Positions 21,470 through 34,071 of a stretch of DNA of 64,000 nt are shown one piece after another. The notes under the pieces are model-generated. The model was not told where the DNA came from. It ran no database searches and saw nothing but the letters and a program-made list of their open reading frames with translations. Origin of the DNA: Hydractinia symbiolongicarpus (taxonomy: Eukaryota > Cnidaria > Hydrozoa > Anthoathecata > Hydractiniidae). The position numbers and the translations under genes are program-made. How positions within the stretch are numbered: the stretch's first letter is position 1; every line of letters starts with the position of its first letter. Location of the stretch: assembly GCF_029227915.1 (NCBI RefSeq), contig NC_079888.1, positions 4,969,001 through 5,033,000 on the forward strand. The letters are read 5' to 3'.

Positions 21470-24400
21470 ATGTGACAAAATTTAGCAGTGATACACTTGC
21501 AATTGGCTCATTAGTCTTAAGCTGTGATTTCAGAACAGAGACTATGGATCACGAAGGTTCAAAATACAAGTTACAAATTTGGGACACTCCTGGAAACGAA
21601 GAGTCTTGGACTTCAAATTGTTGTTCAGCAGACATGATTATAATAGTTTACGATGTTGGTAAACAAAGTTCTTTTGATATGATTGATACATTTATTTCTC
21701 AAATTAAAAAGTACCATAAAGAAGATGTACCATATGCAATTGTTGCAAATATAGCTGGAATGCTGGGAAGTTAAGAAAAACCCAAAAGATACAAGAGAAG
21801 CTCTTTTTTTGTAAGTTTCTTCCCTTATTTTTATTTGCTTTTGAGGACAAATGTTTTATTCAAGAGGGCTTTACAATTGAAGGTGGAATGCATTTTTGCC
21901 TAATATTCACAAAAAGCATCTGTTTGCCTTGAACATGTCCTTTGACTGGTATGTCACATTTCGGAATCAGTATTACAAAATTTACATCTACAACTACGGC
22001 AAGTCCCAAGCAACTACTCTTATCTTTTACCCAGATTTAACTAGTGTTATAGGTTTTCTTTTGCTTGTGCCTTCATCCGTTTTTTAAAGAATGTCTAAGC
22101 TTTATGAAATTATTATTATTATGATTATCCAGTTGTACAATATGGCAAATTTTAACTTTGCATGACTTTATACCAAAGTAGTTAAATAGGATTTGGAAAT
22201 TATGGAGGCAAATAGTCTATCTACAATTTTTTTGTCATAAATTTCTTACCTTAGTCTATCATTCGTAAAGAACTTAAAACACAGTATATAAGATCATGTA
22301 CATTTGTGTACATGATTAAGAAGATATTAAAGTTTAAAGATGATGACATCAATCTGTTGGTTTCAAAACGGATGGGTTAGCCCAGCTTAGAAAATCAGCA
22401 TAAATTTAGTTTAAGGTGGTTTCTGGTTACGCAGCCATTAGTTAGCCTTAAAGTTCTATATAAAATTCAAGGCCTTCGATCACTTGCTTAAAAACAGTGA
22501 TATCAATCCTATTTTTTATTGACGTCAAAACAATATAATAGACTAGTTTAAAAGCATATGGAAGAATGCATTTGATTACAGTAGGGTAGAAAATACTTAG
22601 AAAATCATTTTATGATAACGTCGTCAATGGGCTGTCAATGTACCAAAAAATTGTTAACTGATTGTGTAAGCTTGACTAATATAATCAAGTTTAAAAAGTC
22701 ATAGACACACACACAAACTGGTCATATTATAATAGACTGAAGTGCATGAAAAAATTATAGCCTGTTTTAGAAATTTTAACAAGTCAACAGTTGTGTTTTT
22801 GACGAACAGTTAAGGATATAAAACCCAACAATGTGCAAAAAAATTATCCTACATCAATAATTAAAAATAATATCCGGTTTTAATACTTTTATAGACATTT
22901 GTTATGAATCTTGATGATCATCTTCATGTTTATATTTATGATATACTATCTTGATGATTCATTCAACCAGCACTAAAATGTCAAATTGCAAGCAAATATA
23001 AATTTTATTTGAGCAATATAGAATCTTCTGCTGCCTTGTTCTTTTATTCTGATGCATCTGACTTGATTTTAATGCTATAGTGGGCAGAGAACAAAAGCAA
23101 TTATTTTAAAAGCAAATAACATCAAATTTCACCCACTCCAGTACTTTAAATAGATTAAATTTCTGGCATATTGTAAAGCTTGTACCAGTTCTCTTTTACC
23201 AACAAGTACATAATTCTATTTTGCCTGACAGCATAAGCTAAATTATGATTTGTTGGGCTAGCAGAGTTGATCAACGTACTTGTGGTAAGGCGCAATCAAG
23301 GTCATTGTTTGGCATTGTGTCAAGATTCCAGTAGCTTTATCTAATATAGTCAACATTCAACAGACCAGTCAGGAGAATTTACTTGCACATGTAAATTAAT
23401 CTGTGTGAGAATCCATGTGCAATCACAGACTAATCTGCACTTTGCAAAGTTAGATCAATGAGAGAGCTGCTATCTGATAGAACTTGTGGGGGATGTCTTT
23501 ACTTGTGAACCCCAAACACAACAACAGAAGGTGCACTACTGACTAAAATCAACTTAATTTATCCTAATTAAAATTAAATCTTCATTCATTTTTATTTTTT
23601 TTATACAATGACATATGTTATGCATTTGGTCAATTGCTGGTCCACTGCTGGTTAGTTCTGTGATAACCTGTTTTATATTTGAGTGTTTGTTCAGCAGCAG
23701 AGGTGTTGTTGTATGAAAATTGGGAAAGTGTAAAATGCACTTTTCTTGTTCTTTTTTAGTCTGGAAACGTCGTGTAAAACAGATTTAAATATCAGGGAAT
23801 TATTTCAAAGAGTTGTTGAATGTTGTCATGATGCGAAGCAAGAACAGATAAAACTGAATGATAACAATTATAGCTCTCTGTGTGTAACTGTTGCATGTGC
23901 AAGTTATAAAATTCCCATATCAACGTACAACATAACGTTTGATGGATTTCTGAAGAACCCATGTCTAACAAAGATTCCATATGATTTATTAGTATCTGTC
24001 TCTGAAGCATTAGTAAATTGTAGTAAAAGTGGTTTCCTATCGATGAAAGGTATTCTGATGTATCACAAGTATTTTTTTGTATTGCGAGAAGATTTTTTAT
24101 ATTGGTTTAAAAACAATAAAAATGCTACATGTATCGACCAATTGGATTTAAATAGTTGCCTATCTGTTATGCAAAAGAAGTGTCAATACATACATATTAG
24201 TTACTACAGCAAATCAAGTGGAAAGATTGAAAGTATGCGTTTATATGCACACAACAAAAAAGAATGTGAAGAATGGTTAAATTTGTTAAAAACTAATGTA
24301 AGACAATTTTTTATTGAAAATGATAACAAGAGATTAACGACATACAGACGGAATAAAAATCTGCATAATACAAATTTTCTAAAGGTGCAAAAAGTAGAAC

Positions 24401-25654
24401 AGCATGGGGGTAATCTGTTAATATTGTAATTGTTAACTGTCTAAGTAAGATGAAAATAATAAATAACAAGTTCAGTGTAGTGTTCTTGTCATAATATAAT
24501 TTGTTACTTTGGTTACCACACGAGATAAAATTTCGAAACAGTCTTGTCTAAAAACAGAAACATTCTATGCAGAATTGTGCTTATAGAATAAGTCGATGTA
24601 AACAAAACATTGAGATGTTTGACACTTTTTAAAAAAAGAATGCGTAAAATTAAATGTGCAGCTAAAGTTTAGTTACAGCGAATATTGAAGTAAATCTTCC
24701 AACTAGCGAGCCAAGAATGACATGGACTTGGATGATTTTTATGTTGACGAATAACCAATTTCTTGTCCTGTGTTTAGCATTTTCGATCCAGGTCACCGTT
24801 TTTTATAGACAATGTTAAGATATTAGTTAACTTAGCTATGTTAAAGAACCTTTCAGACAGAATATTGTAAATTAATGTCAGTACTTCAATAAAACTTGGC
24901 ATTGTTGTTGCTTCTATCCTATAAAATGTTTTTTGTCGTTTAGTGTCATCAAGAGCTCTAAGCCAATAAAAACCTGTATTGCCTGCTCGCATTATGCAGA
25001 TGATTAGCAATTTACAATATTGACCATTATATATTGGTTAATCAAATTAGCTGTATTTTATTGTCTAGCAGCAGAAAGAAGACACAGAGCATGAAGATAG
25101 CCACAAACCAAAGAAAGATATGATGCCTTTGAATATTATTGGGAGATTTCAGTTTAGAAACGATGAAGAAATTAATGTGACTATTTCAAAGCAATCAAAT
25201 GAAGAATGTGTGTTACAATGCATACCAAAGTGGTTGTTGGGCATCGTTTTTGATTTTTCTGCTTCATTCCAATTTCCACTAAAAAGTTTCAGGGTAAGCA
25301 GTAATATATGCGCAAACACAAATAAGTTACCTAGCAAAAGATGCACCATGTTTAAATTTGAAGATATTATTCCATTTTTGTCTGTACAGTTTTTATATTA
25401 TTATTCATAGTTTATCATAAGTTCAAGGGCTGCCACAAATCCAGGTTGAAATAGACAATAATTTGTACCCTAAAAATGTGACAAACCATGAGGATATTTG
25501 CACAGATGATCTCATGTTTAAAGTTGTCTGTGAAATGTAATTTTTCTGTTTTAAAACTTGGTTTCTATCTGGAGTTAATTCGTGTTACGCATGTGCGCTA
25601 ATTGGAGTTATTTTTTAATGCCTAATGGAAACGATTCAATGATTTCCTAAGAAC

Positions 25655-25808
25655 CCATGTTCAACTAGAATTAACATGCAGGGCTAAATATAAAAAATAT
25701 GATATTTTAACGTTCAGTAACACATACCAGCTTTTATGAGTTTCTCATTAAGTTTATCATTAATAAGATTATATATTATTTATTGTACAAGATGGCGATA
25801 TTCACAGA
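25655..25808. repeat. About 150-bp insertion specific to unit C intron
   Basis: Units B and C align on both sides of this segment, but unit B (12365-12375) lacks it. No inverted ends or coding content can be recognised. Confidence 0.55.
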
Positions 25809-26675
25809 TCCAAATTCTAGGTCATTTTCTTACCTTATTTTGCTATCTTTTAATTTGCAAATGAAAACCCATAACAAAAGTCCTCCTCGATGTTATTAGA
25901 CATACTTTATTAACGAAAAGAATCAAATCAGTGTTAATTTTATTTGTAGTGGAAACGACCTATGGTACGCTCCGAAAAATTTATGCCAGATAAAAACCAA
26001 GTTGAACTAACCCTAGATATAAAGGGATGAAAGATATTATTATTTTATGTTATCAAGAAAAGTAATAAGATTTAAATGTTTGAAATCTGGGAACCTACAA
26101 TTAAACAAAAGATCATGAATCATCATTATCAAACTTCTAAACTTTACTAAACATCAGAAGTATATTTCCATACTGAAAAAAAAATTATATTATGCTGATT
26201 ACATCGTCAGCATTAATGTCAAAAGATCGGATGGAAATCTTAGGAACTAAATATCTTGAAGGCGTAAACACACAGCAATTTTGCAATTTAATTTTTAAAA
26301 AAATGTATTGATGTGAAGTTTGTTTAAAATTGTTAGGCGCATTTCCTAAAAGATAATACTGCAATCATGCTGAAATTATTATACAACCTGCGAATTGATT
26401 TTAAAGCAGAGTTACACTTAAATCAAAAAATACAATGATGCTATAACAATAGGTAAAAACTGCTTCAAAATTTTTGTGATATTGCTTAAGTGTACCTCTG
26501 CCTTAATAAAACTATACTAATTTGATTTTATTCACAGTTGAACAATATTATGTAAAATAAAACCGACAGCTGGTGCGTGTAAATTGCACTAGTTCACATG
26601 CAGCGGTTTATTTATAGTTTAGCAGACAGTTTTTTAAAAGAAAAATTTTTTTTTTGTAGCTGCGATGTGCTGAGC

Positions 26676-26748
26676 TATCTGTTTTGAAGGAATAGGAGGC
26701 TAATGTTGCCCTTGTTTTGAAGGAATAGGAGGCTAATGTTGCCCTTGT
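26676..26748. repeat. Short tandem duplication in unit C intron
   Basis: A roughly 35-base word (GAAGGAATAGGAGGCTAATG and flanks) is present twice in a row in unit C and once in unit B near 13280. Confidence 0.8.
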
Positions 26749-28262
26749 TTCCAATTTTACTTAAGAAACTTATTGGTTCTTTATTAACGCGTTAAATTTT
26801 CGTTACGGCGCGACGTCAATAACACTACTTTAACGTCAATATCTTATATTAGGTTAATGAAGCCATTACAGTGCATTTAAAATTTTGAGGTCAAATAACT
26901 TGGAAACAAGGTGGTGACGTCAATGATTTTTCACCGCGTGGCTAACTAGGGACCACCTGGGACCAATTTGGGTAAGTTTCCCAAATTCATTTCCACAAAT
27001 CCGTTCTGGTATGACCGGGTTGATGACGTCATCAAAAAACTTTTGAACCTCAATATTTTCGAAACCGTTTGTCAAAAGTACATGGTCTTCTACATTTTCT
27101 TGATCAGAGTTCCAAGATCTATACGATGAAGGCAATAGGTATACAAATTACTAAAAGAAAAATTGGAAGTTTTGACGGGTTATTGCTGACGTCAGCAAAA
27201 TTTTTAAACCCTTTTATCTCATTAACCGCTCATCAAAAGCACATGATCATATGCATTTTCTTGATCAGCGCTTTAAGCTCTACACAATAGAGGCAACGTG
27301 AAAACAAGCTTCTAAATTATTTTTTTTGTGGATGGGCTACTGACATTAAAATTTAAATGACGCTTCTTTTTCGTTTTTATTCTGCACATGTGGATTTTTC
27401 CACGGGCTTTATCGACTAGTAATCTAAATAATATCTATTTTCCAAATATTAAACTGCAAAATTGATGTGTGTATTTTTACAATAACAATGAAAGAAATTT
27501 TTTCAAAAATTTTCATAGAATTGGTAAGTAACCCTTTCTCTGCCATAACATGCATGTCATTTGATAAAATACCAGCCCTAATCCATTTCTTTTTTTCTAG
27601 TATTATAAAGACACAGAGACAAGCAAAAATTTTTTATTGATTAGTACTGACACTCACATGAGACTTTGGTTTAGACCGAAAGATGAAAGGTAATTCCTAA
27701 AAAACTCCTGCCTGTTTCTTAAATAATATTTTCTTACTTTTGTCATTTTTGTAGATTTAATTTATTTTTCACGACTTTTGATGCCTTTTGCACTTTGGGG
27801 ATTTACATGGTGAGTACTATTTAAGGAAAAAGCAACAATAAGATGGAAAAGGAGTAAAAAGACCAAAACTGTGCCATAAAACAAAGGGTTTTATCAAAAC
27901 ACAGGTAAAACATGCCCTACTTTACTTGATAATACAATTCTTTGTCAAAGTTAGGTTTACACTAAATGCTAAATAGCGATATAATTTTAGGTACCCAGTG
28001 TGAACTTAAGTCTAAAATCTCGTGATTTACAAACATATGTTATCGCTAAGCAAACAAGTAAATGTCTGTAGACATGTGATAGATGACACCATAAAAAGAT
28101 CACTGTTTTTTCACTTTCTAAATTAGCAGCAACAATCTCGTATTTCCTTCTTTGTTTTGTGGGAGACTGTACACATTTCCAAAATAAGTTGTTCAACTGA
28201 ATTTATTTTATTGAATGCTTTTTTTATTATAAAGGAGTTTCAAGACTCTTCATACTGATCTA

Positions 28263-28672
28263 CAAACAGCATAATTGACAGCATCATGTATAATTGACAG
28301 CATCATGTATAATTGACAGCATCATGTATAATTGACAGCATCATGTATAATTGACAGCATCATGTATAATTGACAGCATCATGTATAATTGACAGCATCG
28401 TGTATAATTGACAGCATCGTGTATAATTGACAGCATCATGTACAATTGATAGCATCATGTATAATTGACAGCATCATGTATAATTGGTAGCATCATGTAT
28501 AATTGGTAGCATCATGTATAATTGGTAGCATCATGTATGATTGACAGCATCATGTATAATTGACAGCATCATGTATGATTGACAGCATCATGTATAATTG
28601 ACAGCATCATGTATAATTGATAGCATCATGTATAATTGATAGCATAATGTATAATTGACAGCGTAATGTATC
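28263..28672. repeat. 19-bp minisatellite before unit C LRR exons
   Basis: About 21 copies of the unit seen at 14823-15331, with more variants (TTGGTAGC, CATCGTG). Copy number and variant order differ from unit B, so the arrays have changed since the B/C duplication. Confidence 0.96.
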
Positions 28673-29427
28673 GTTATACAATGTATATGGATCTGTTTTA
28701 CTCAGATAATTAAATTTCTATGTAGATTATTCATTTCGAAACTGATTTCTATATTTGGCGAATATGCATTTGGTGGAATGGTGACAACGTCTGTTTTGAA
28801 TGAAACATTTAAAATTATCTACAAAATTGCTTGCTTGCAGTTACATGTTTCTCCTGTGAAACGTATCCTCGACCTTATCGATGAAAGTATCAAGAACAAG
28901 TATTATTAATTTTTTTTAGGCCTAAAGAATGTTTTTCTCTGACACAAAGCTCCATTGATAAATCTGTGTAAAAACCTAAAAAGCTTTAGTTTGTGTTACT
29001 TTGACATGACTCGAATTAGTGGGCCACAAGTCCGCGTGTTTAGATATCGAGTTTTGGTTATTGATAGTGTTATAAAAGCGCATCTCATAATATATATGGA
29101 TTACATATGGAATATGTCTATTTTATAGGAAATCAATACATGAACTATGTTTGCGTAGATGTCGAATTATTCCACAAGACATCTATGCTATTACTCATGC
29201 TTTGTCGTTCTACCCTGGCATAACTTTAATAGATTTAAGAAGTACACGTATGACCAGTAAAGGTACTTGATTATTGGTTGTTAATTTGACATTTAACGTC
29301 TCTCTGGAAACGTTATAGTTAAAAATCAGCAATTATTTCTTTATGTATGTTGAACCAGCACTTTAACTGCGATGGTAAAGAAACTGTAAACTGATTTGAA
29401 TTTTTAATATTAAAATGGGATAAGTAG

Positions 29428-29434
29428 ATCTATC

Positions 29435-29475
<41 letters not shown>

Positions 29476-29584
29476 GGATAGGTGGATAGGTGGATAGGTG
29501 GATAGGTGGATAGGTGGATAGGTGGATAGGTGGATAGATGGGATGGATGGGATGGATGGGATGGATGGGATAGATGGGATAGAT
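29428..29584. repeat. GATA and GGTGGATA simple repeat
   Basis: (GATA)n followed by an 8-base GGTGGATA array and then GGATGGAT units. It is the unit C counterpart of 16089-16222 but with a different dominant repeat. Confidence 0.95.
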
Positions 29585-30100
29585 CGAATGTTTCTGAGAG
29601 AAGTAAAGAAAAAAAATTGAAGAAAAAACTCGCTTAAATTTCTTCAAACAAAATTGCAACCCTTAAGGTAGTCAAAACTTTGTCTTCCCTCGGTCAGTTT
29701 TTTTACACCCTAAATTCAGGAAAATAGACCAAACTTTGTCTAGCCAGGAGTTATCACAAAGTCGGACATCCCCCAAAATAGTTTTTGTTGGTTAAAAAAT
29801 ACCTCGATGACATTCGTGGTAAAAGTTGTAACGGCATGTTTATTTTATTTTATAGGTCTTGTGTATTTACTAAAAGCACTTTGCAAGTACAAGTGGTTAC
29901 AGAGTTTAGATTTTGGACAAAATGAAGCTATTGATTCTCGAGAAACAAGATCTGCTCTACAAGAGTATCTATCCAATGCACACTTAAAATGCATAAAGTT
30001 TCGCAGTACAGATGTTGGAAATGTAACATTTGATGTATTTTTTCAGTCCTTAAAGGTAAAGTTTATTCATAATATCTGTTTAGTTTTGTGATCATTGCAT

Positions 30101-30330
30101 TTTGATCATTCCATTCTCATTTTTGTTATCCAAAATGAGAATGAAATGATCAAATTCTGGAACAATTATATATACGATGATTTCAGTTGCGATGATTTCA
30201 GTTCCGATGATTTCATTTGCGATGATTTCATATTTTCATGATTCCATTTGGGACGATTTTATTTGCGATGATGTCATTTGCGATGATGTCATTTTGGATG
30301 ATTTCATTTGTGATGATTTTTATTGGGATT
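30101..30330. repeat. Inverted repeat and GATGATTTC array, unit C copy
   Basis: This matches 16732-16945 in unit B: two 23-base arms (30101-30123 and 30132-30154) followed by 15-base tandem copies. Confidence 0.85.
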
Positions 30331-33300
30331 AATTTTGTTTGACAAGATTTTATCATGTTTTTATGATAAATTCAATTGCATAGATTCTTGTTTCAGACTC
30401 ACAAAACGCTTACTGATGTTCATATTGCATTTAATGTTGTTGATGATGTAAATTGTGATGCTATCTCTGAAGTTATTATCCACAACACAAAGTTGGAAAA
30501 ACTGCTCATGTGGCATAGTCATATCACTGATCATGGTGCCAATGTATTGATAAATGCTGTAAACCAACGACCGATGGATTCACCACATTTGTGTCTAGAA
30601 CTCCATGGTTCTCAATATATATATGAAGAAACAATGAAACATTTTGACGTAAGTGAGGTTCTTTAGTTAATACGTTTTTACCATATTTTTATTACTGTTT
30701 TGTATATATTTCTATATATGTGTATTTTTATTTACGCTGAACGCATTTTTTTCTATCCTGTCTTTCTTAATTTCTCCAAAGCACCATCATAGCCCTGAGA
30801 ATATGCTCATATCGCTTAAATCGCTACAACCAAATTATAAAGACTCAGTTAGTTATCTGACTGACCTATATTTGGCCATAAACACAAAAAAATAATATAT
30901 TTTTAAGCAATAAAAGCAATAAAAAATTGGCTGGAAAAGTTTCATGCAAACAAATGTGTCACAGTTGAACACACGGCGCCTGTTTACAGGTAAGGCGCAC
31001 AGATAAACTTGCCATTGCGTTTAATTAAAAGATAGTTTTGCTCACAGACCATCCTAACCTAGCAGCTATGCCTAGTATGCTAATGGCCTTAGGGTCACGT
31101 TTCTAAAATCTAGTTATTTTATAGGAATGTGTTAGATTGAAATGTCAATCCAAAGTAAGCAGAAAGGTTAAGGTATCGGGACAAAGCTCGGATTTTGTGG
31201 AAGCACTTACTGGAAACAAAATTCAGGAAATTGTGGGTAAAACTTCTAATGGTGAAGAAATAGAAAAGGAAATTGAAACGCTCAAATTAAAAGAAGAAAT
31301 TCAATCAAAAGAAAAGGTTGAAAGGAAAGGACTTGCTCGCATGAAATCTAATCTTAAGAACAACTATGTGTCTCCACTTGATGACTCAGGTGACAAGATT
31401 AAAATACTTTTCTAAATTTTTTTTGATCTCTGCACCAGGCTAGAAGAAGACTAATTTTGACACTTTCAGTATCGCGCTTTTTGTATCCTATCCTAAGTAA
31501 CAATATCACGGTTGTTCATTATTGTGTTCTGCAGCTAGTGGTTAAGAAATTAGCAATTATAGATCACACGGTCTGACTTAAACGTAAGGATCTGTATATT
31601 TAGAAAAAATGGTTGCGTATGTGCTGGACCAAAAGTTTATCGGCGAAAGAGCTGATGGGTTGTATTTTTCAGAAATTCTGCTGGACGATCATGGTAAGGC
31701 AAAAGAATTATGGGCTTCATGTAATAGGTGCGATCATCCTGTGCTGGACGTGGTAGCATATTATTGTAATAGTAACACACGCAAGAATTTACTGGCTGAT
31801 GTAAACGCAGCTTTAGAAGAATGTGGATTTCTTGGACTTGTGATTGAAGAGGAAGAAATTCATCCGATTCAAAAAGGTACCACTTGTTTTTAATGCTTTT
31901 ATTGTTTTGGATAAAGTAAAAAAATACTATGGTATTGTTTTGGTATATTTAGTAATCTAGCTAAAACGTTATAGAGAAGTTAAAAAAAGGAGGCAGTTAT
32001 TACTTTTGTAGGTTCAAATTTTTTATGTGTTTCCATTTTTATGCATTTCCCCTTCCTCAAGGTATTGAGTGGTCTACTACTATAAAAAGTTCCCGTCATT
32101 TTTTACAAATGCTCAGTAGACTGCATGTAGAAAATCTTGCGCAAAGATGTCGCCGATCCGATTTTCCATCTGTCTTGGAAATGGAAGGTCGGGTGGGATG
32201 TTGGATGTAAATTCAAATATCGGATGAAATCGAATTTCTTGTTTGTGACACATCTTTCATCCGACACGTGAGTTTAGTAATTTGAATTTTCACGATGGAG
32301 GACAGAACTTTGCTCGCAACGGTAATTGTATTAAACGAGCTTGCAGATTCTGATGACGAAAAAAAAAACAATGCAGAGGAAAAACAAGAAGTTTGATTTG
32401 ATTTCTTTTTTTCTGGCATTTTGCTTTTTTCACTTGTTCTTTACTCTTTCCATGTAGTTCAAAAACTTCACCCTGATGGTCAATCTCAATTTCACCATCA
32501 CTACCAGATTTCTTAATTTCTTCAATAAAATAAAACAAAATATAATATTCAATATAATAAAACAAAACAGTGTTATTTTGAATGAATTCGAATTTTCACG
32601 CGTTCGAAAATCAATCAATTTTTTTGAAACGCCAATTATTTAATTTTGTAAAGAAAAAGACTCCAAAAGTCGGATGAAATGGTACACCAAACCTATCCGA
32701 CATCACTTTTGTTTATTTTTTTGTTGGATGTTCTGGAACAAACTTTCATCCGACCTCATCCGACTTGATTTAGCACTTTTTTGGAAAATTTTGTTTTTTT
32801 GTACATACGCAAACCGATCCGACATTTCATCCGACATGGGAAAAATCTCAAGTCGAATGAAAATTTCGGTCGATTTGCGTCGACCTTTAACTGGGTAGTA
32901 CTTTTCTTGTATGTTGAAAATGTGCAGCCATTATGATGATGATGATGAATATCTTGGCGATGCATAAGTCGATGAGTGACAGTTCTGGTTGATGATTATT
33001 GACAGCTGCTATAAGCACTGTACTGAAAGACGAATGACATTTCTTATTTGTATTTCATCCTTGCAGTGCTTGTTATTTTCAATAATTTGTAAATGTATTT
33101 ACTGGCATATAATCTGAATTTGTTTAAAAGTAAAGAAAAAGATTGTTTGATTTATCGTTGCATTGCACTTGTTATTTTCCCTAAATAAACCTAGCGGTGA
33201 AGACAGTTTTTAATAAGTACACTGGTTAATGTTGGTTATTTGTAATTCTGTCTGTCCAGCTTATTATTTTCAATTATTTGTAATTGTATTCACTAGTGTT

Positions 33301-33632
33301 AGATCTAAAGGGTTAGCTGTAAAGGGAAAATAGTTTTGTTGTGTTTTATGTATTTGAATTTGATTTAGTGGAACACTGTACTGATCTTGGTGACTTTGAT
33401 GCCAGCAGACGACAGATATTTTCAATGATATCAACTCAAATTGGTTTCGAAGCAAGGTATTTGTCTCATTTCACAAAGGTTTATTAATTACATTTCTATT
33501 TTTAATTCATCAAAGTATGCAACACTCATTCGTTCCAGGCTTTTATAAATTTAATCTACCCACGACCGGGAAAGATAGTAGCGTATGCGTTTTAAGATGG
33601 TAGCGTATATGGCGGAGCGCCAGAACAATGAA

Positions 33633-33899
33633 GTGATTTGAATTTAATTATTTGAACTAGTCGTTAGCCCGTGGAAAAATCCACGAGTTCGCCCGTCGCA
33701 GCTAAGCTACCATTTTGCGTGACAGACGGACGGAGAGACGTATACTGGGCATTATAAAATTGATGTGATTTGAATTTAATTATTTGAATTAGTCGTTAGC
33801 CCGTGGAAAAATCCACGATTTCGCCCGTCGCAGCTAAGCTACCATTTTGCGTGACAGACGGACGGACGGACGGAGAGACGTATACGGCCATTATAAAAT
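33633..33899. repeat. Tandem pair of about 130-bp repeats with a CCGTGG palindrome
   Basis: 33633-33760 and 33765-33899 are near-identical. Each holds GTCGTTAGCCCGTGG followed by AAAAATCCACG, which can fold as a hairpin, and each ends with a variable number of ACGG units. A related end occurs in the introns at 13960-13990 and 27391-27420. A dispersed non-autonomous element is likely. The rest of 33484-34071 shows no gene. Confidence 0.85.
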
Positions 33900-34071
33900 A
33901 GATTTTTTGATCGATGTTAGAAGGAATTGGTACCAGGGTAGTTAATTTTGAAATCTGGGAACGTAGAACTTCAATTATTTTTCTCCGTACGGCATTGTTC
34001 AAAAGTTAAAAAAGGATCCCTCGCAACGAAAATAATAATTGACTCAGTATATAATATATAGTATATTTCTG

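Larger units (their letters stand above)
21470..27824 (+). pseudogene. Unit C: Rab-PH copy without P-loop
   Basis: Exons parallel unit B: 21470-about 21810, 23760-24297, 25069-25293, 27601-27689 and 27755-27824. Relative to unit B about 385 bases are missing, joining the spacer to VTKFSSDTL..., so the start codon, first strand and P-loop are gone. Five bases are also missing at the G4 site (ANKADLECW has become ANIAGMLGS and stop). The PH exon remains intact (KSGFLSMKG, KYFFVLREDFLYWFKNN, EEWLNLL). In the last exon an extra T shifts FALWGFTW to another frame and a stop at 27822-27824. Either this is a pseudogene or only the PH part is made from another start. Confidence 0.8.
28726..33483 (+). 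pseudogene. Unit C: LRR plus death-fold copy, last module truncated
   Basis: Exons: 28726-28899, 29129-29262, 29856-30055, 30397-30648, 31125-31389, 31604-31876 and 33369-33483. The first six are intact and almost identical to unit B, with a few replacements (for example KFMNT to KFRST). The last exon matches unit B only to about 33472, inside YLSHF. It then runs into unrelated sequence and stops after FTKVY. The core of the final death-like module, including its conserved Trp and last helix, is lost. As in unit B, the first exon begins with A, so joining to a PH exon ending in TG would give a stop. Confidence 0.72.

Noticed and set aside
29363-29659. 98-residue minus-strand frame rich in Pro, Ile, His and Tyr
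   Set aside because: It is the translation of the GATA/GGTGGATA simple repeat.
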